DNA of 64,000 nucleotides, from the NCBI GenBank assembly GCA_951812505.1, contig CATOSI010000003.1:496001-560000 (forward strand), given 5' to 3'. Position numbers and translations under genes: made by a program. This document shows, one piece after another, positions 1-7,878 of the stretch (within the stretch, counting starts at the first letter, position 1; each line of letters begins with the position of its first letter). This stretch comes from an uncultured Dehalococcoidia bacterium (GTDB lineage: Bacteria; Chloroflexota; Dehalococcoidia; Lucifugimonadales; UBA1123). The notes below the pieces were generated by a model. That model was given only the letters and a program-made list of their open reading frames with translations, did no database searches and was not told the DNA's origin.

Positions 1-365
1 TCGAGGCCCTCCGCGCCGTTGGCGGTTCCGCGCCGGTAGAGTTCCTCCAGTCCTGGGACCTCGGACTCGTTGATGGCGACTATGATCTTGCCGCACATTT
101 CGTATTCGACGCCGCGCTCGTCGCAGAACTCCCTGAGCAATCTGCCACCCGTGGAGCAGAAATTTGCCTTCTGGGAGCCGGGAGCATAGTAGATGCCGGC
201 GTGGATGACACCGGAGTTGTGCCCCGTCTGGTGCTGGGCCACAACGGACTCCTTCTCGATGACGACTACCTTCTGGTCGGGATGTTCCTGGGTAATCCTC
301 ATTGCGGTGGCCAGTCCAATTATGCCGCCACCAATGATGGCGATGTCGTAGTTTCGGGAGTTCAT
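1..365 (-). CDS. lhgO: L-2-hydroxyglutarate oxidase-like FAD enzyme (C-terminus outside window)
   Basis: The first 121 codons of a flavoprotein that runs off the left edge. An N-terminal dinucleotide-binding motif (GGGIIG, residues 12-17) is followed by the segment HQTGHNSGVIHAGIYY (residues 45-60), the signature of the LhgO/L2HGDH branch of the DAO superfamily. Family members oxidise L-2-hydroxyglutarate to 2-oxoglutarate and pass electrons to the quinone pool or oxygen. The ATG at 363-365 is preceded by GAGGAATTGAC on the minus strand, a good ribosome site. No gene lies within about 490 bases upstream, so it probably has its own promoter in the long intergenic stretch to its right. The FAD fold is certain; the substrate is assigned from the motif only. 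Confidence 0.88.
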   Translation of the reverse strand, partial: MNSRNYDIAIIGGGIIGLATAMRITQEHPDQKVVVIEKESVVAQHQTGHNSGVIHAGIYYAPGSQKANFCSTGGRLLREFCDERGVEYEMCGKIIVAINESEVPGLEELYRRGTANGAEGL

Positions 366-666
366 GTCAATTCCTCAGGGGGCGTGATCTGCGGCAGATT
401 GTCCGTTTCCGGGTTAGCCGAGACGAATTGTATCACAGCGGTATGAATCCGATGGGGGAGCGTAAGGGCGGGCGTCGAAAGTGGTGATGGGCCAGCGAGG
501 TGTTTACTGAAATTTATGCTGTTCTGGTGAGCGTGCAGGCGTCCTGCTGGTAGGCTGCAAGTGGAGTCCGGTACCTGTATTGACCTACATTTCACCTGCA
601 TTAACTTTGGAGAGTTTTTTTCGGTTCCTCCAGATTTCCGTTTCATAATTTCGTATTTATGTATAT

Positions 667-681
667 TGACGTTTAACGTCA
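667..681. promoter_or_regulatory. 15-bp palindrome, possible operator
   Basis: TGACGTT-T-AACGTCA is a perfect inverted repeat with 7-bp arms around one base. It sits in the divergent intergenic region about 300 bp upstream of the LhgO-like gene and about 180 bp upstream of the Uma2 gene. The size and symmetry suit a dimeric regulator, but no regulator gene is nearby and function is not shown. Confidence 0.35.
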
Positions 682-828
682 TCGGCGGTCTGGGAACGAT
701 TATTAGTTTGTTTGTTCGTATTATAGCGCATATGTGATATGAATGTGTAGTTCTATGTGAAGCCGATGAAGACTTTGAGGAGTTCTGTAAAGGAACTCAA
801 ATCGGGTTCGCCGGCGCGCGGGTTGGGC

Positions 829-834
829 TATAAT
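829..834 (+). promoter_or_regulatory. -10 element of the Uma2 gene
   Basis: A perfect TATAAT lies 30 bases before the chosen ATG. Initiation near 841 would leave a short leader holding the GGGAGG ribosome site. The -35 region (TTCGCC at 807-812, spacer 16) matches the consensus poorly. Confidence 0.45.
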
Positions 835-863
835 TGAGATGCGACAGTCAGTGGGAGGCGGAG

Positions 864-1460
864 ATGGTTATACACGAAACTAAGAGGAAGTTTACATACG
901 AAGACTATGTGAAGACGCCGGAAGGCGAGCGGTACGAACTTCTGGACGGGGAGTTGATAATGGCGGCTGTGCCGAATATGGCACACCAGAGTACACAGTC
1001 TAATTTAGGCGGAGAGTTCTACATTCTCGTGAGAGACGCCGATCTGGGATGGGTCTATTTCTCTCCGACGGACGTGTACCTGTCGGACACGGATGTGGTT
1101 CAGCCGGATTTGATCTTTATATCCAAGTCCCGGTCGCACATCAGGACAGGAAAGAATATCCGAGGCGCGCCGGACTTGGTGGTCGAGATTCTGTCGCCTT
1201 CCACATCCGCCAATGACTGGGGATACAAACGCGATCTGTACGCGAAGTATGGCGTCAAGGAATACTGGCTCGTGGACCCATACGCCAAGCAGGTGATGGC
1301 GCCGCTGCTGAAAGACAGGAGCTATGAGATAGTGGGCGTTTACCGGGAAGACGACACGCTGAGGTCGCCGACGCTGGAAGGGTTCGAGCTTGATCTCGGA
1401 AGAGTCTTCGACGAAGTGTTTGATGATATTCTGGCGGATGTTCTCGAGGATATGTCCTGA
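864..1460 (+). CDS. Uma2 family protein (PD-(D/E)XK nuclease fold)
   Basis: A 198-residue protein of the Uma2/DUF820 family, restriction-endonuclease-like folds that are expanded in Chloroflexota and cyanobacteria and whose cellular role is unknown. Visible family blocks are ELLDGEL (residues 26-32), PDLIF (81-85), GAPDLVVEILSPST (101-114) and YGVKEYWLVDP (129-139); the Asp of PDLIF and Glu of VVEIL are the expected metal ligands. The ATG at 864 is preferred over a TTG at 834 because GGGAGG lies 7 bases ahead of it and family members begin at this point. It may be monocistronic, or read through into the oxidoreductase 39 bp downstream. Family assignment is secure; nuclease activity in the cell is not established. 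Confidence 0.92.
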   Translation: MVIHETKRKFTYEDYVKTPEGERYELLDGELIMAAVPNMAHQSTQSNLGGEFYILVRDADLGWVYFSPTDVYLSDTDVVQPDLIFISKSRSHIRTGKNIRGAPDLVVEILSPSTSANDWGYKRDLYAKYGVKEYWLVDPYAKQVMAPLLKDRSYEIVGVYREDDTLRSPTLEGFELDLGRVFDEVFDDILADVLEDMS

Positions 1461-1499
1461 AGCGGCCTATCCGACGTTAATTACCACAAGGGGAATTCT

Positions 1500-3038
1500 A
1501 TGACGTATTCGGCGATTATCGTGGGGGCGGGACACAACGGGCTCGTCGCGGCCAACTACCTGGCGAAGGCGGGCGGGCGAGTGCTTGTACTGGAACGCCG
1601 GGACTTCGTGGGAGGGGCGTGCATAACCGAGGAACTATTCCCAGACTTCCGGGTCTCGTCGTGCTCGTACATATGCCATATGCTCCAGGGCAAGGTGATT
1701 GACGACCTGGACCTCCGAAATCACGGACTCGACATCCATCCAGTGGACCCGTATCGCTTCCAACCGTTTCCAAGCGGAAACTATATGCTGCGGTGGCACG
1801 ATCAGGAGCGCAATACCGAGGAGATAGCGCGAATGTCATCGCGCGACGTGGCAGGATACCAGCGCTACCAGGACTTCATGCGGAGGGCCGCGGGCATCCT
1901 GCATCGCTACTTCCTGGAGAGTCCTCCGACGCTGGCGCAGGTTACGGAGGACGTTCGTGGGACCCGGGATGAGGCCGTTTGGGAGCGTATGCTGACCGGG
2001 AATATGCGCGACCTTGTGGAGGAGCACTTCGAGTCGCCGGAGGTCAGAGCGGTATTCATTGACGCCGAGGACGCGGGCGACCCGCGCGCTCCGAGTTCGA
2101 TAATGTCCATAGCTTATCTCGATACCGACATGTTCACGGCGGATGAGAATTTCGGCATTCCGCACGGTGGAATGGGCGGCATAACGCAGGCGATGGCGCG
2201 AGCGGCTGAGTCGCTGGGCGCCGAGATCCGCACCAACGCGGTGGTGAACCGGATACTCGTTCGGGACGGAAGGGCAGTCGGGGTAGAACTCGATGACGGG
2301 GAGCGGGTCGAGGCGGACGTGGTGCTGTCGAACGCCGACCCGAAGCGCACTTTCCTGTCGCTGGTGGACGAGTCGGACCTGGCGCCGGAGATCGTTCGGG
2401 GAATCAGCAGGCTGAAGACGGATGTGTCCTACCTGAAATTCCACGCCGCGCTGGATGAGCTGCCGGACTTCACTCACTATCTCGGAAACAGGTACGACGA
2501 GAATTTCCTGGTGCAGGTGCGTATCTGTCCTTCAGTCGAATATTTCCAGCAGAGCGCGGACGACGCGCGCGCGGGAAGGCCGTCATCGGCTCCGGTGATG
2601 CATATTCAGATCCCTTCGGTGCTGGACAAGTCTCTCACTCCGGAGGGCAAGCACGTGATGTCAATCTGGGTACTGTATGCCCCGGTGAGACCACGCGAAG
2701 GGACGTGGGACGACCTTCGAGAACAGACCGGCGAGCATCTGATTGACGTCATAGGAGAGTACGCTCCGAACTTCCGAAAGTCGGTCAGGGACTGGGAGCT
2801 GTTCACACCCGTGGAACTGGAAGAGCGGGTCGGTCTGACGGACGGCAACATACGCCACCTGGATATTACGTCGGCGCAGATTCTGGCCAACAGACCGAGC
2901 AGCCTGTTCGACGGATACAAGACTCCGGTCGAGGGGCTGTATCTTTGCGGCGCGGGTACGCATCCCGGCGGCGAGGTGACGGGCGCTCCCGGACACAACG
3001 CCGCACACGCAGTGCTGCGGGAATGGGAAGCGGTTTAG
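1500..3038 (+). CDS. Phytoene desaturase-like / PYROXD2-type FAD oxidoreductase
   Basis: 512 residues with a Rossmann FAD-binding start (VGAGHNGLVAA, residues 8-18; LERRDFVGGAC, about 31-41) and the C-terminal closing motif around YLCGAGTHPGGEVTGAPG (about 479-496) typical of the CrtI/PYROXD2 amine-oxidase superfamily. Family members are desaturases, isomerases or oxidases of lipophilic substrates. There is no crtB or other carotenoid gene nearby, so carotenoid synthesis is not supported; the wording NGLVAANYLAKAG fits the PYROXD2 branch better than true CrtI. The start ATG follows AAGGGGAATTCT. It ends in a convergent region with DUF502 that carries a REP-like palindrome. Substrate unknown. 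Confidence 0.88.
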   Translation: MTYSAIIVGAGHNGLVAANYLAKAGGRVLVLERRDFVGGACITEELFPDFRVSSCSYICHMLQGKVIDDLDLRNHGLDIHPVDPYRFQPFPSGNYMLRWHDQERNTEEIARMSSRDVAGYQRYQDFMRRAAGILHRYFLESPPTLAQVTEDVRGTRDEAVWERMLTGNMRDLVEEHFESPEVRAVFIDAEDAGDPRAPSSIMSIAYLDTDMFTADENFGIPHGGMGGITQAMARAAESLGAEIRTNAVVNRILVRDGRAVGVELDDGERVEADVVLSNADPKRTFLSLVDESDLAPEIVRGISRLKTDVSYLKFHAALDELPDFTHYLGNRYDENFLVQVRICPSVEYFQQSADDARAGRPSSAPVMHIQIPSVLDKSLTPEGKHVMSIWVLYAPVRPREGTWDDLREQTGEHLIDVIGEYAPNFRKSVRDWELFTPVELEERVGLTDGNIRHLDITSAQILANRPSSLFDGYKTPVEGLYLCGAGTHPGGEVTGAPGHNAAHAVLREWEAV

Positions 3039-3079
3039 GGTCGGGTCCAGGCAGCTTTGCCATATATGAGCCTGCGCCT

Positions 3080-3136
3080 CACCCCTGGATTGCCTTGCGG
3101 CGAGCCCTTCGGGGTTCCCGCTTTCACGGGAATGAC
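3080..3136. repeat. REP-like palindromic repeat, full-length copy
   Basis: Full copy of a dispersed repeat ending in a TTCCCGCTTTCACGGGAATGAC-type hairpin, with the GCCTTGCGGCGAGCCCTTC module upstream of it. It lies between convergent genes. A nearly identical copy is at 12583-12639. Confidence 0.85.
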
Positions 3137-3215
3137 GATAGAGTGAGTGGGAATGACTGACAACGCAGGTCTTTTGCAATTCTAGCGGTCAGGAAAGTTC
3201 GGCGCTCGGCGGGAC

Positions 3216-3998
3216 CTATTTGGAGCGAATAGGTTTTCCTTCGGGGGGAACATCTTCCGACTCTCTGTTCCGATGAGCGAATGCTATTTCGTCGCCAACA
3301 CGCATCATGTCGGGCAGGACTATCCCGCCGGAGAAGATTATCTTCATTGCGTCCTCGACGCTGATGTCCGTCTCGATTACGTTATCTTCCGGTATTATCG
3401 CCAGCATTCCGGACGTAGGGTTGGGAACCGTGGCGATGTAGATAGCCAGCATGATCCGGTCATTGGCCGGAACGTAGAATTGCCCTGTGACCAGACCCAT
3501 CGCACGAACGCCGTCCCGAGGCCATTCCAGAAAAACAACCCGGCTGTACTCGGTACTCATCGGGGTGGAGATGGCCTCGGTCGCCTGGTTGGCGACCGTG
3601 TATATCTTGCCGACGATAGGGATACGGTCCAGGATCGAGTTGAGGGCCACCTTCACGCTTCTCTGCCCCCTGTCTCCGGTCACTATCCAACCGAGCACAT
3701 ACAGGAACGCGATGGTGCCCGAGGCAGCGATCAGCCATGCGAGGGGAGTGGAGGCGGGAACCTGTTCCATGTACGGTATCTGGAGAATCAGCGTGGTGAC
3801 CGGCCTCAGAAGGGTCTCAAGGATCGCAACCAAATAGCGCAGGATGATGAAAGTGACCAGAAGGGGGATTATTACCAGAAGCCCCCGCGACATGCGCCGC
3901 CAGAAGTGGCGTTCCACTTTTCGGAACGCAGGCACCTTTTCAGGATCCCCACTCGCAGATGGGTCCTTACGCTGCTGGTCTTCACCTGTTTCGTCCAT
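3216..3998 (-). CDS. DUF502 family membrane protein
   Basis: 260 residues. A charged N-terminus of about 35 residues precedes a membrane segment (GLLVIIPLLVTFIILRYLVA, about 39-58) and a second one (about 88-108, IAASGTIAFLYVLGWIV), followed by the DUF502 core with IPIVGKIYTVANQ and the VFLEWPRDG block. DUF502 proteins are widespread two-helix membrane proteins without an assigned biochemical role; related plant proteins (COV/LCV) affect vascular patterning. The gene faces the upstream oxidoreductase convergently. A minus-strand extended -10 about 65 bases upstream of the start suggests a separate short transcript. Family identity is clear, function unknown. Confidence 0.9.
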   Translation of the reverse strand: MDETGEDQQRKDPSASGDPEKVPAFRKVERHFWRRMSRGLLVIIPLLVTFIILRYLVAILETLLRPVTTLILQIPYMEQVPASTPLAWLIAASGTIAFLYVLGWIVTGDRGQRSVKVALNSILDRIPIVGKIYTVANQATEAISTPMSTEYSRVVFLEWPRDGVRAMGLVTGQFYVPANDRIMLAIYIATVPNPTSGMLAIIPEDNVIETDISVEDAMKIIFSGGIVLPDMMRVGDEIAFAHRNRESEDVPPEGKPIRSK

Positions 3999-4064
3999 GA
4001 GTCATAGCCTTTATGAACGCAGACGGGTTTCGATATCCATTGACTCTATGGGAGATATAAATAC

Positions 4065-4073
4065 TTTATACCA
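4065..4073 (-). promoter_or_regulatory. Extended -10 promoter of the DUF502 gene
   Basis: Read on the minus strand this is TGGTATAAA, a TGn extended -10 element. Transcription would start near 4058, about 60 bases ahead of the DUF502 start codon. No good -35 is seen, as is usual for extended -10 promoters. Confidence 0.45.
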
Positions 4074-4141
4074 TAACAGGAGTATATATCACTCAAGAGC
4101 ACGTTTCACGGACAAATCCCACAGTCAGCCAAAAACGGGCT

Positions 4142-5374
4142 TCAGTCGCCGGCTATGCCGGACCACAGTTGAGGAACGAGACTGCCGTAGTATCCGAGCA
4201 TCCTGTCGGCGACGTGACTCCAGCCCATGCTCAGAGCCTTGTCTCGCGCGGCGTTCCCCATCGCGTTCCGCAGGTCGGGGTTCGCGAGCAGCATGTCGAG
4301 GCGCTGGGCAAAGGCCTCGGGGCAGCGCCAGGGCACCAGGTAGCCGGTCTTCGCATTGTCCACGAAGGTCTTGAGTCCGCCCACTCTCGATACCACCACC
4401 GGCGTTCCGCAGGCCATGGCCTCCAGAGCGGCCAGGCCGAAACTCTCGGCGTGGGACGGCAGTACATAAATATCGGCTGCGCTGTAGTAAGTGGGCAGCC
4501 GATCCTGTGGGACGGGGCCGGTGAATGTCACCGAGTCCCTTATGCCTAATTCTTCGGCTATCGTTTTCAGCCGCTCCATCTCCGTGTCGCCACTCGGATT
4601 TCCGCCGACGACCATAACGCGGAGGTCGTTCGCGCACTCCAGGAGAGGAACGGCGCGAATCAGAATGTCTATGCCCTTCAGCGGCTCGATCCGGCCAACG
4701 TACAGGATGATGTTCTCTTCCTCTATGCCGAGTTCGCGGCGGGCGTAGTCCTGTTCTACTGGCGAGAACATATCGAGGTTCACACCCGCGGGTATTACTT
4801 CGACCTTGTGTGGCGGAGCGTTGTACAGGCTGATGACGTCGTGCTTTTCTTCTTCGGTGGATACAACTATCCCGTCGGAGTCGGACATTACCAGCGCTTC
4901 TATGTCCTGCCTGAGCTGCGGTTCGCGCTCGCCCACCCGCGCCCTGAGCTTGGTCTTGGCGAGTGTATGAAAGGTGGTCGCGTGGGGGACGTTCCACTCG
5001 CGGCTGAGCGCCATGCCGACCCTGCCGGAGAGCCAGTAGTGGCTGTGGATCATATCGTAGCGCGTCTCTTCCGACCGCTGAAAGTCGTAGAGCTCGCGGA
5101 TGAACATGGGGATGTAGTTGAAGAGGTCTTCCTTGGCGGCGTCTAAGGGGCCCGCGTCGAGGTGGATGACCCTGGCGCCGTCTTCGAGTTCCACTACTTT
5201 GGGATCGTGAGGGTCGTGGTATCGGGTGAAGACATCAACTTCGTAGCCCTTTGCGGCGAATTCGTGGGCTAACTGAAGTACATATACGTTCATCCCGCCG
5301 GTGTCCTTCTCCCCCAACCTCGCCACCGGACACCCGTGAAAACTCAACAGTGCCAGCCTACTACACATAAACAT
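4142..5374 (-). CDS. GT4 family glycosyltransferase (GT-B fold)
   Basis: 410 residues with the complete group-1 glycosyltransferase layout: N-terminal acceptor domain with GEKDTGGMNVYV (residues 21-32), a phosphate-contact GRIEPLKG (227-234) and the E-x7-E nucleotide-sugar motif HAESFGLAALEAM (E310 and E318). The N-terminal wording resembles the MshA / sucrose-phosphate-synthase branch, which transfers GlcNAc or glucose from UDP donors. No mycothiol genes (mshB-D) are in the window, so MshA is not claimed. It follows a CelD-type acetyltransferase 86 bp upstream on the same strand, suggesting a surface glycan or glycolipid pathway. Two in-frame ATGs (5374, 5368) are possible starts. Confidence 0.88.
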   Translation of the reverse strand: MFMCSRLALLSFHGCPVARLGEKDTGGMNVYVLQLAHEFAAKGYEVDVFTRYHDPHDPKVVELEDGARVIHLDAGPLDAAKEDLFNYIPMFIRELYDFQRSEETRYDMIHSHYWLSGRVGMALSREWNVPHATTFHTLAKTKLRARVGEREPQLRQDIEALVMSDSDGIVVSTEEEKHDVISLYNAPPHKVEVIPAGVNLDMFSPVEQDYARRELGIEEENIILYVGRIEPLKGIDILIRAVPLLECANDLRVMVVGGNPSGDTEMERLKTIAEELGIRDSVTFTGPVPQDRLPTYYSAADIYVLPSHAESFGLAALEAMACGTPVVVSRVGGLKTFVDNAKTGYLVPWRCPEAFAQRLDMLLANPDLRNAMGNAARDKALSMGWSHVADRMLGYYGSLVPQLWSGIAGD

Positions 5375-5460
5375 CTCCGACTAAGAGCACGGCCCACCCA
5401 GTTCCATGATTCGCAGGGGTTTTCACCCCCATCCCCATATCAAGTAGGAAGGGACTTCTG

Positions 5461-6441
5461 TCAGCGCGTCACCGTCATATGGAACACCGCCTCGTCCATG
5501 CCGCCCAGATTGTACTTATATCTTTCGTCGCCCTTGAGGAAGTTGAACACCTTGCGGTTCTCCTCGATTGCCGTCCGAATGCTCAGCGCCTTGTTGATAA
5601 GTCCTACGCTGAGTCTTGAATAGCCGGGCTCGTAACCGCTGTTGTACAGGAGGAAGTCTCCGCCGTAATCGAAGCAGATGCACGCGGCAACCTTCTCTCC
5701 GTCAACCTCGAGGAAGTATAGCCTGAACTGGTCGCGGCTTGCCAATTCGTGAGCCATATCCAGGAAGAACCGCTCCCTGTCCGGGGTCATAAACTCGTTT
5801 TTGTCCTCGCGGCTGGCTCGCAGCAGCGTGAAGAACTCCCGCATCGAGCCGTCCAGAGAGTCGCCATTGGCAGCGGCATACTGCCTGTTTTCGCTCTCGC
5901 GGTCAAGCCTTCGCAGCTTGCGCCTGAGTTCGTGCCTGTCCTTTTTTCTGAGTCCCAGAAGGAACTCGTCCCAGGTGTCGGGCAGTTCTGCCTTCGGGGT
6001 GGTCTCTTCCTCTTCGACGGAGACGTTCCAGCCCTTAGCGCGCGCCAATTCGGGAACGCGCTCCAGGGTCGGGGAGCCGCTGGGGAGCGAGGGAAGGTCG
6101 AGAGTCGTCCATCCAAGTCCATCGAGATGTTCGACCACCGCGGGGTAGAATCGGGCTTCGTTATCATGCGGAACGACGAAGTCGAAGTAGTCGGACAGGT
6201 CCCTGTCGCCCAGGAATGTGAGCGCGCCATTCGGGTCCGTCATTAGAGGCGCGACGCCGAGCAGTTCGGAGTCGTCGGAGACGGAGAGGATCAGGGAGTC
6301 GCTGCCGTCGCCGAAGTTGTCCCACCAGGTCTTGTGCCACCAGGGGGTGACGAAGACTGTGTTTGTCGCCGACAGCGGAAGGATTCCCTCCCAGCGCTCC
6401 CATATGGAATCGAAACTCTCCTGCCGTACCGAGACTGCCAT
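5461..6441 (-). CDS. CelD/BcsL-type GNAT acetyltransferase
   Basis: 326 residues from the ATG chosen. The C-terminal half has the Acetyltransf_6 pattern of the CelD/FemX-like GNAT group: KKDRHELRRKLRRLDRE, then FFLDMAHELASRDQFRLYFLEVDGE and the acyl-CoA-region YNSGYEPGYSRLSVG. Members acylate polysaccharide precursors or add aminoacyl groups to cell-wall intermediates. Reading is open back to a TTG at 6501, but the ATG at 6441 has AGGAG 13 bases ahead and starts MAVSVRQESF. It sits 86 bp upstream of the GT4 gene and is probably co-transcribed with it. The exact acceptor cannot be told from sequence. Confidence 0.85.
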   Translation of the reverse strand: MAVSVRQESFDSIWERWEGILPLSATNTVFVTPWWHKTWWDNFGDGSDSLILSVSDDSELLGVAPLMTDPNGALTFLGDRDLSDYFDFVVPHDNEARFYPAVVEHLDGLGWTTLDLPSLPSGSPTLERVPELARAKGWNVSVEEEETTPKAELPDTWDEFLLGLRKKDRHELRRKLRRLDRESENRQYAAANGDSLDGSMREFFTLLRASREDKNEFMTPDRERFFLDMAHELASRDQFRLYFLEVDGEKVAACICFDYGGDFLLYNSGYEPGYSRLSVGLINKALSIRTAIEENRKVFNFLKGDERYKYNLGGMDEAVFHMTVTR

Positions 6442-6524
6442 ATTTGCTAAATCACTCCTGTACTTCTGTATGAAAGACTGAATGTGTGTGGAAACTCGCA
6501 AACCACTAATTGCTTGCGCCGGTC

Positions 6525-6559
6525 CCCTACCCCCGGGTTCCCGCTTTCGCGGGAATGAC
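6525..6559. repeat. REP-like palindromic repeat, short copy
   Basis: Hairpin TTCCCGC-TTTC-GCGGGAA followed by TGACG, preceded by CCCCGGG. It lies in the 150-bp gap between thrC and the GNAT gene on the same strand, where it may act as an mRNA hairpin. Confidence 0.85.
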
Positions 6560-6591
6560 GAGAAGAACAGGTGGCATACTTCATGCTCAAG

Positions 6592-7647
6592 CTATCCTAC
6601 CGATAATGCCTGTTCGACGGCGGAGAGGTCGGGGGGATACTCTTCCATCCATTCGGGCTCTATTTCATTGGCGAGGTCGGGATCCTTGAGCCCGGAGCCG
6701 GTGATGATGCAGACGACCTTCTTGCCCTCGAGGTTCAACCCGGCCTCGGTGTGCTTAAGCAGCCCAGCAACGCCGGCGGCGGACGCTGGTTCGCAGAAGA
6801 CTCCTTCTTTGTGGGCCATGAGCTTGTAGGCGTCGAGGATGTCTTCGTCGGATACCATGTCTATGGTGCCGCCCGACTGGTCACGTGCGTTTATGGCGGC
6901 ATTCCAGCTTGCGGGATTGCCTATACGAATAGCGGACGCGATTGTCTCCGGTTCGGGCACGACGTCGCCGCGCACTATGGGGGCGGCTCCTTGCGCCTGG
7001 AAGCCCATCATGCGCGGGCGGACGGAAGTCCACTCCGCGCCAAAAGCCTCCTGAAAGCCGCGCCAGTACGCGGTGATGTTGCCCGCATTTCCGACGGGGA
7101 TGAATACGAAATCGGGCGCCGTTTCGAGGTCTTCGACGATCTCGAACGCCGCGGTCTTCTGTCCCTGAATACGGTGCGGGTTGACCGAGTTTACAAGTAT
7201 TATGGGATGCCTGCTCGTGAGTTCGCGGACAAGTTCGAGGGCGTGGTCGAAGCTGCCCTGTATCAGCATTATCCGCGCTCCATAGGCGATGGCCTGCGCC
7301 AGCTTGCCCCTGGAGATGTTGCCCTTGGGCACGATGATGGTGGTGGGAATGCCCATGTAAGCTCCGTAGGCGGCGGCGGACGCGCTGGTATTGCCAGTGG
7401 AGGCACAGGCGATGCTCCGTCCCCCGGCTTCTATGGCCTTTGCGACCGCGACCACCATACCGCGATCCTTGAACGACCCTGTGGGGTTGCAGCCCTCCAA
7501 CTTGAAGTAGAGTTCGTCGCAGCCGATCATGTCGGCTATCGCGCGGGACTTCACAAGTGGAGTGTCGCCCTCGCCGAGTGAGAAGATGGGCGTGTCGTCC
7601 GTCAAAGGGAGATGGGCTTTGTATTTTTCGAGAACGCCTTTTTTCAT
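6592..7647 (-). CDS. thrC: Threonine synthase
   Basis: 351 residues, the normal length of the short (Thermus/archaeal-type) threonine synthases. It is a PLP fold-type II enzyme converting O-phosphohomoserine to threonine. The PLP lysine is K60 in NPTGSFKDRG (residues 54-63); CASTGNTSASAAAYGA (about 81-96) is the phosphate/PLP-holding loop and PVGNAGNITAYW the second glycine-rich element. The ATG is followed by MKKGVLEKYKAHL. The gene is preceded by an unusually long, hairpin-rich 231-bp gap after the phosphorylase gene, which may be a regulatory leader. No other threonine-pathway gene (hom, thrB) is in the window. Confidence 0.95.
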   Translation of the reverse strand: MKKGVLEKYKAHLPLTDDTPIFSLGEGDTPLVKSRAIADMIGCDELYFKLEGCNPTGSFKDRGMVVAVAKAIEAGGRSIACASTGNTSASAAAYGAYMGIPTTIIVPKGNISRGKLAQAIAYGARIMLIQGSFDHALELVRELTSRHPIILVNSVNPHRIQGQKTAAFEIVEDLETAPDFVFIPVGNAGNITAYWRGFQEAFGAEWTSVRPRMMGFQAQGAAPIVRGDVVPEPETIASAIRIGNPASWNAAINARDQSGGTIDMVSDEDILDAYKLMAHKEGVFCEPASAAGVAGLLKHTEAGLNLEGKKVVCIITGSGLKDPDLANEIEPEWMEEYPPDLSAVEQALSVG

Positions 7648-7878
7648 CGTCTGCTCTTGCCGTTCGCGTCGTTCGGTATGCGCGGCGTCGGCAAGTGGGG
7701 ACTCCGTTCACTTGGTCGGTACGGTTGACCAGCCCTGCCGACGTCAACGCCGAGGCGTCAGTCATACACTGTCGCTGCTTTTCGGACGGAGAGCGGCGGG
7801 AGACTTATCCTGATCATTTTCTCAGAGAATGAACATGGATAGCAAGCCGCGCGGTCAGTCGCAGAGTTACTTCGATGG
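7648..7878 (-). promoter_or_regulatory. Structured leader upstream of thrC
   Basis: No gene. A nested set of inverted repeats lies at 7686-7743: an outer stem CGTCGGC/GCCGACG (7686-7692 with 7737-7743) encloses two hairpins, AAGTG/CACTT (7693-7697 with 7709-7713) and GGTC/GACC (7714-7717 with 7727-7730). A further ACGCC/GGCGT hairpin follows. The fold is a three-way junction just 40-95 bases ahead of the thrC start. It does not match the T-box or SAM riboswitch motifs I know. Confidence 0.3.

Larger units (their letters stand above)
366..863. other. Long intergenic region between divergent genes
   Basis: No convincing gene. The stretch is AT-richer than its surroundings. It contains a block around 530-640 (CACCTGCA followed by TTTGGAGAG and a T run) that resembles a block near 56060-56150, a palindrome at 667-681, a minus-strand TATAAT near 719-724 and a plus-strand TATAAT at 829-834. 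It probably carries the promoters of both flanking genes. Confidence 0.6.

Noticed and set aside
5393-5460. Possible small gene between the GT4 and GNAT genes
   Set aside because: No frame with coding-like codon use; it is simply a short gap.
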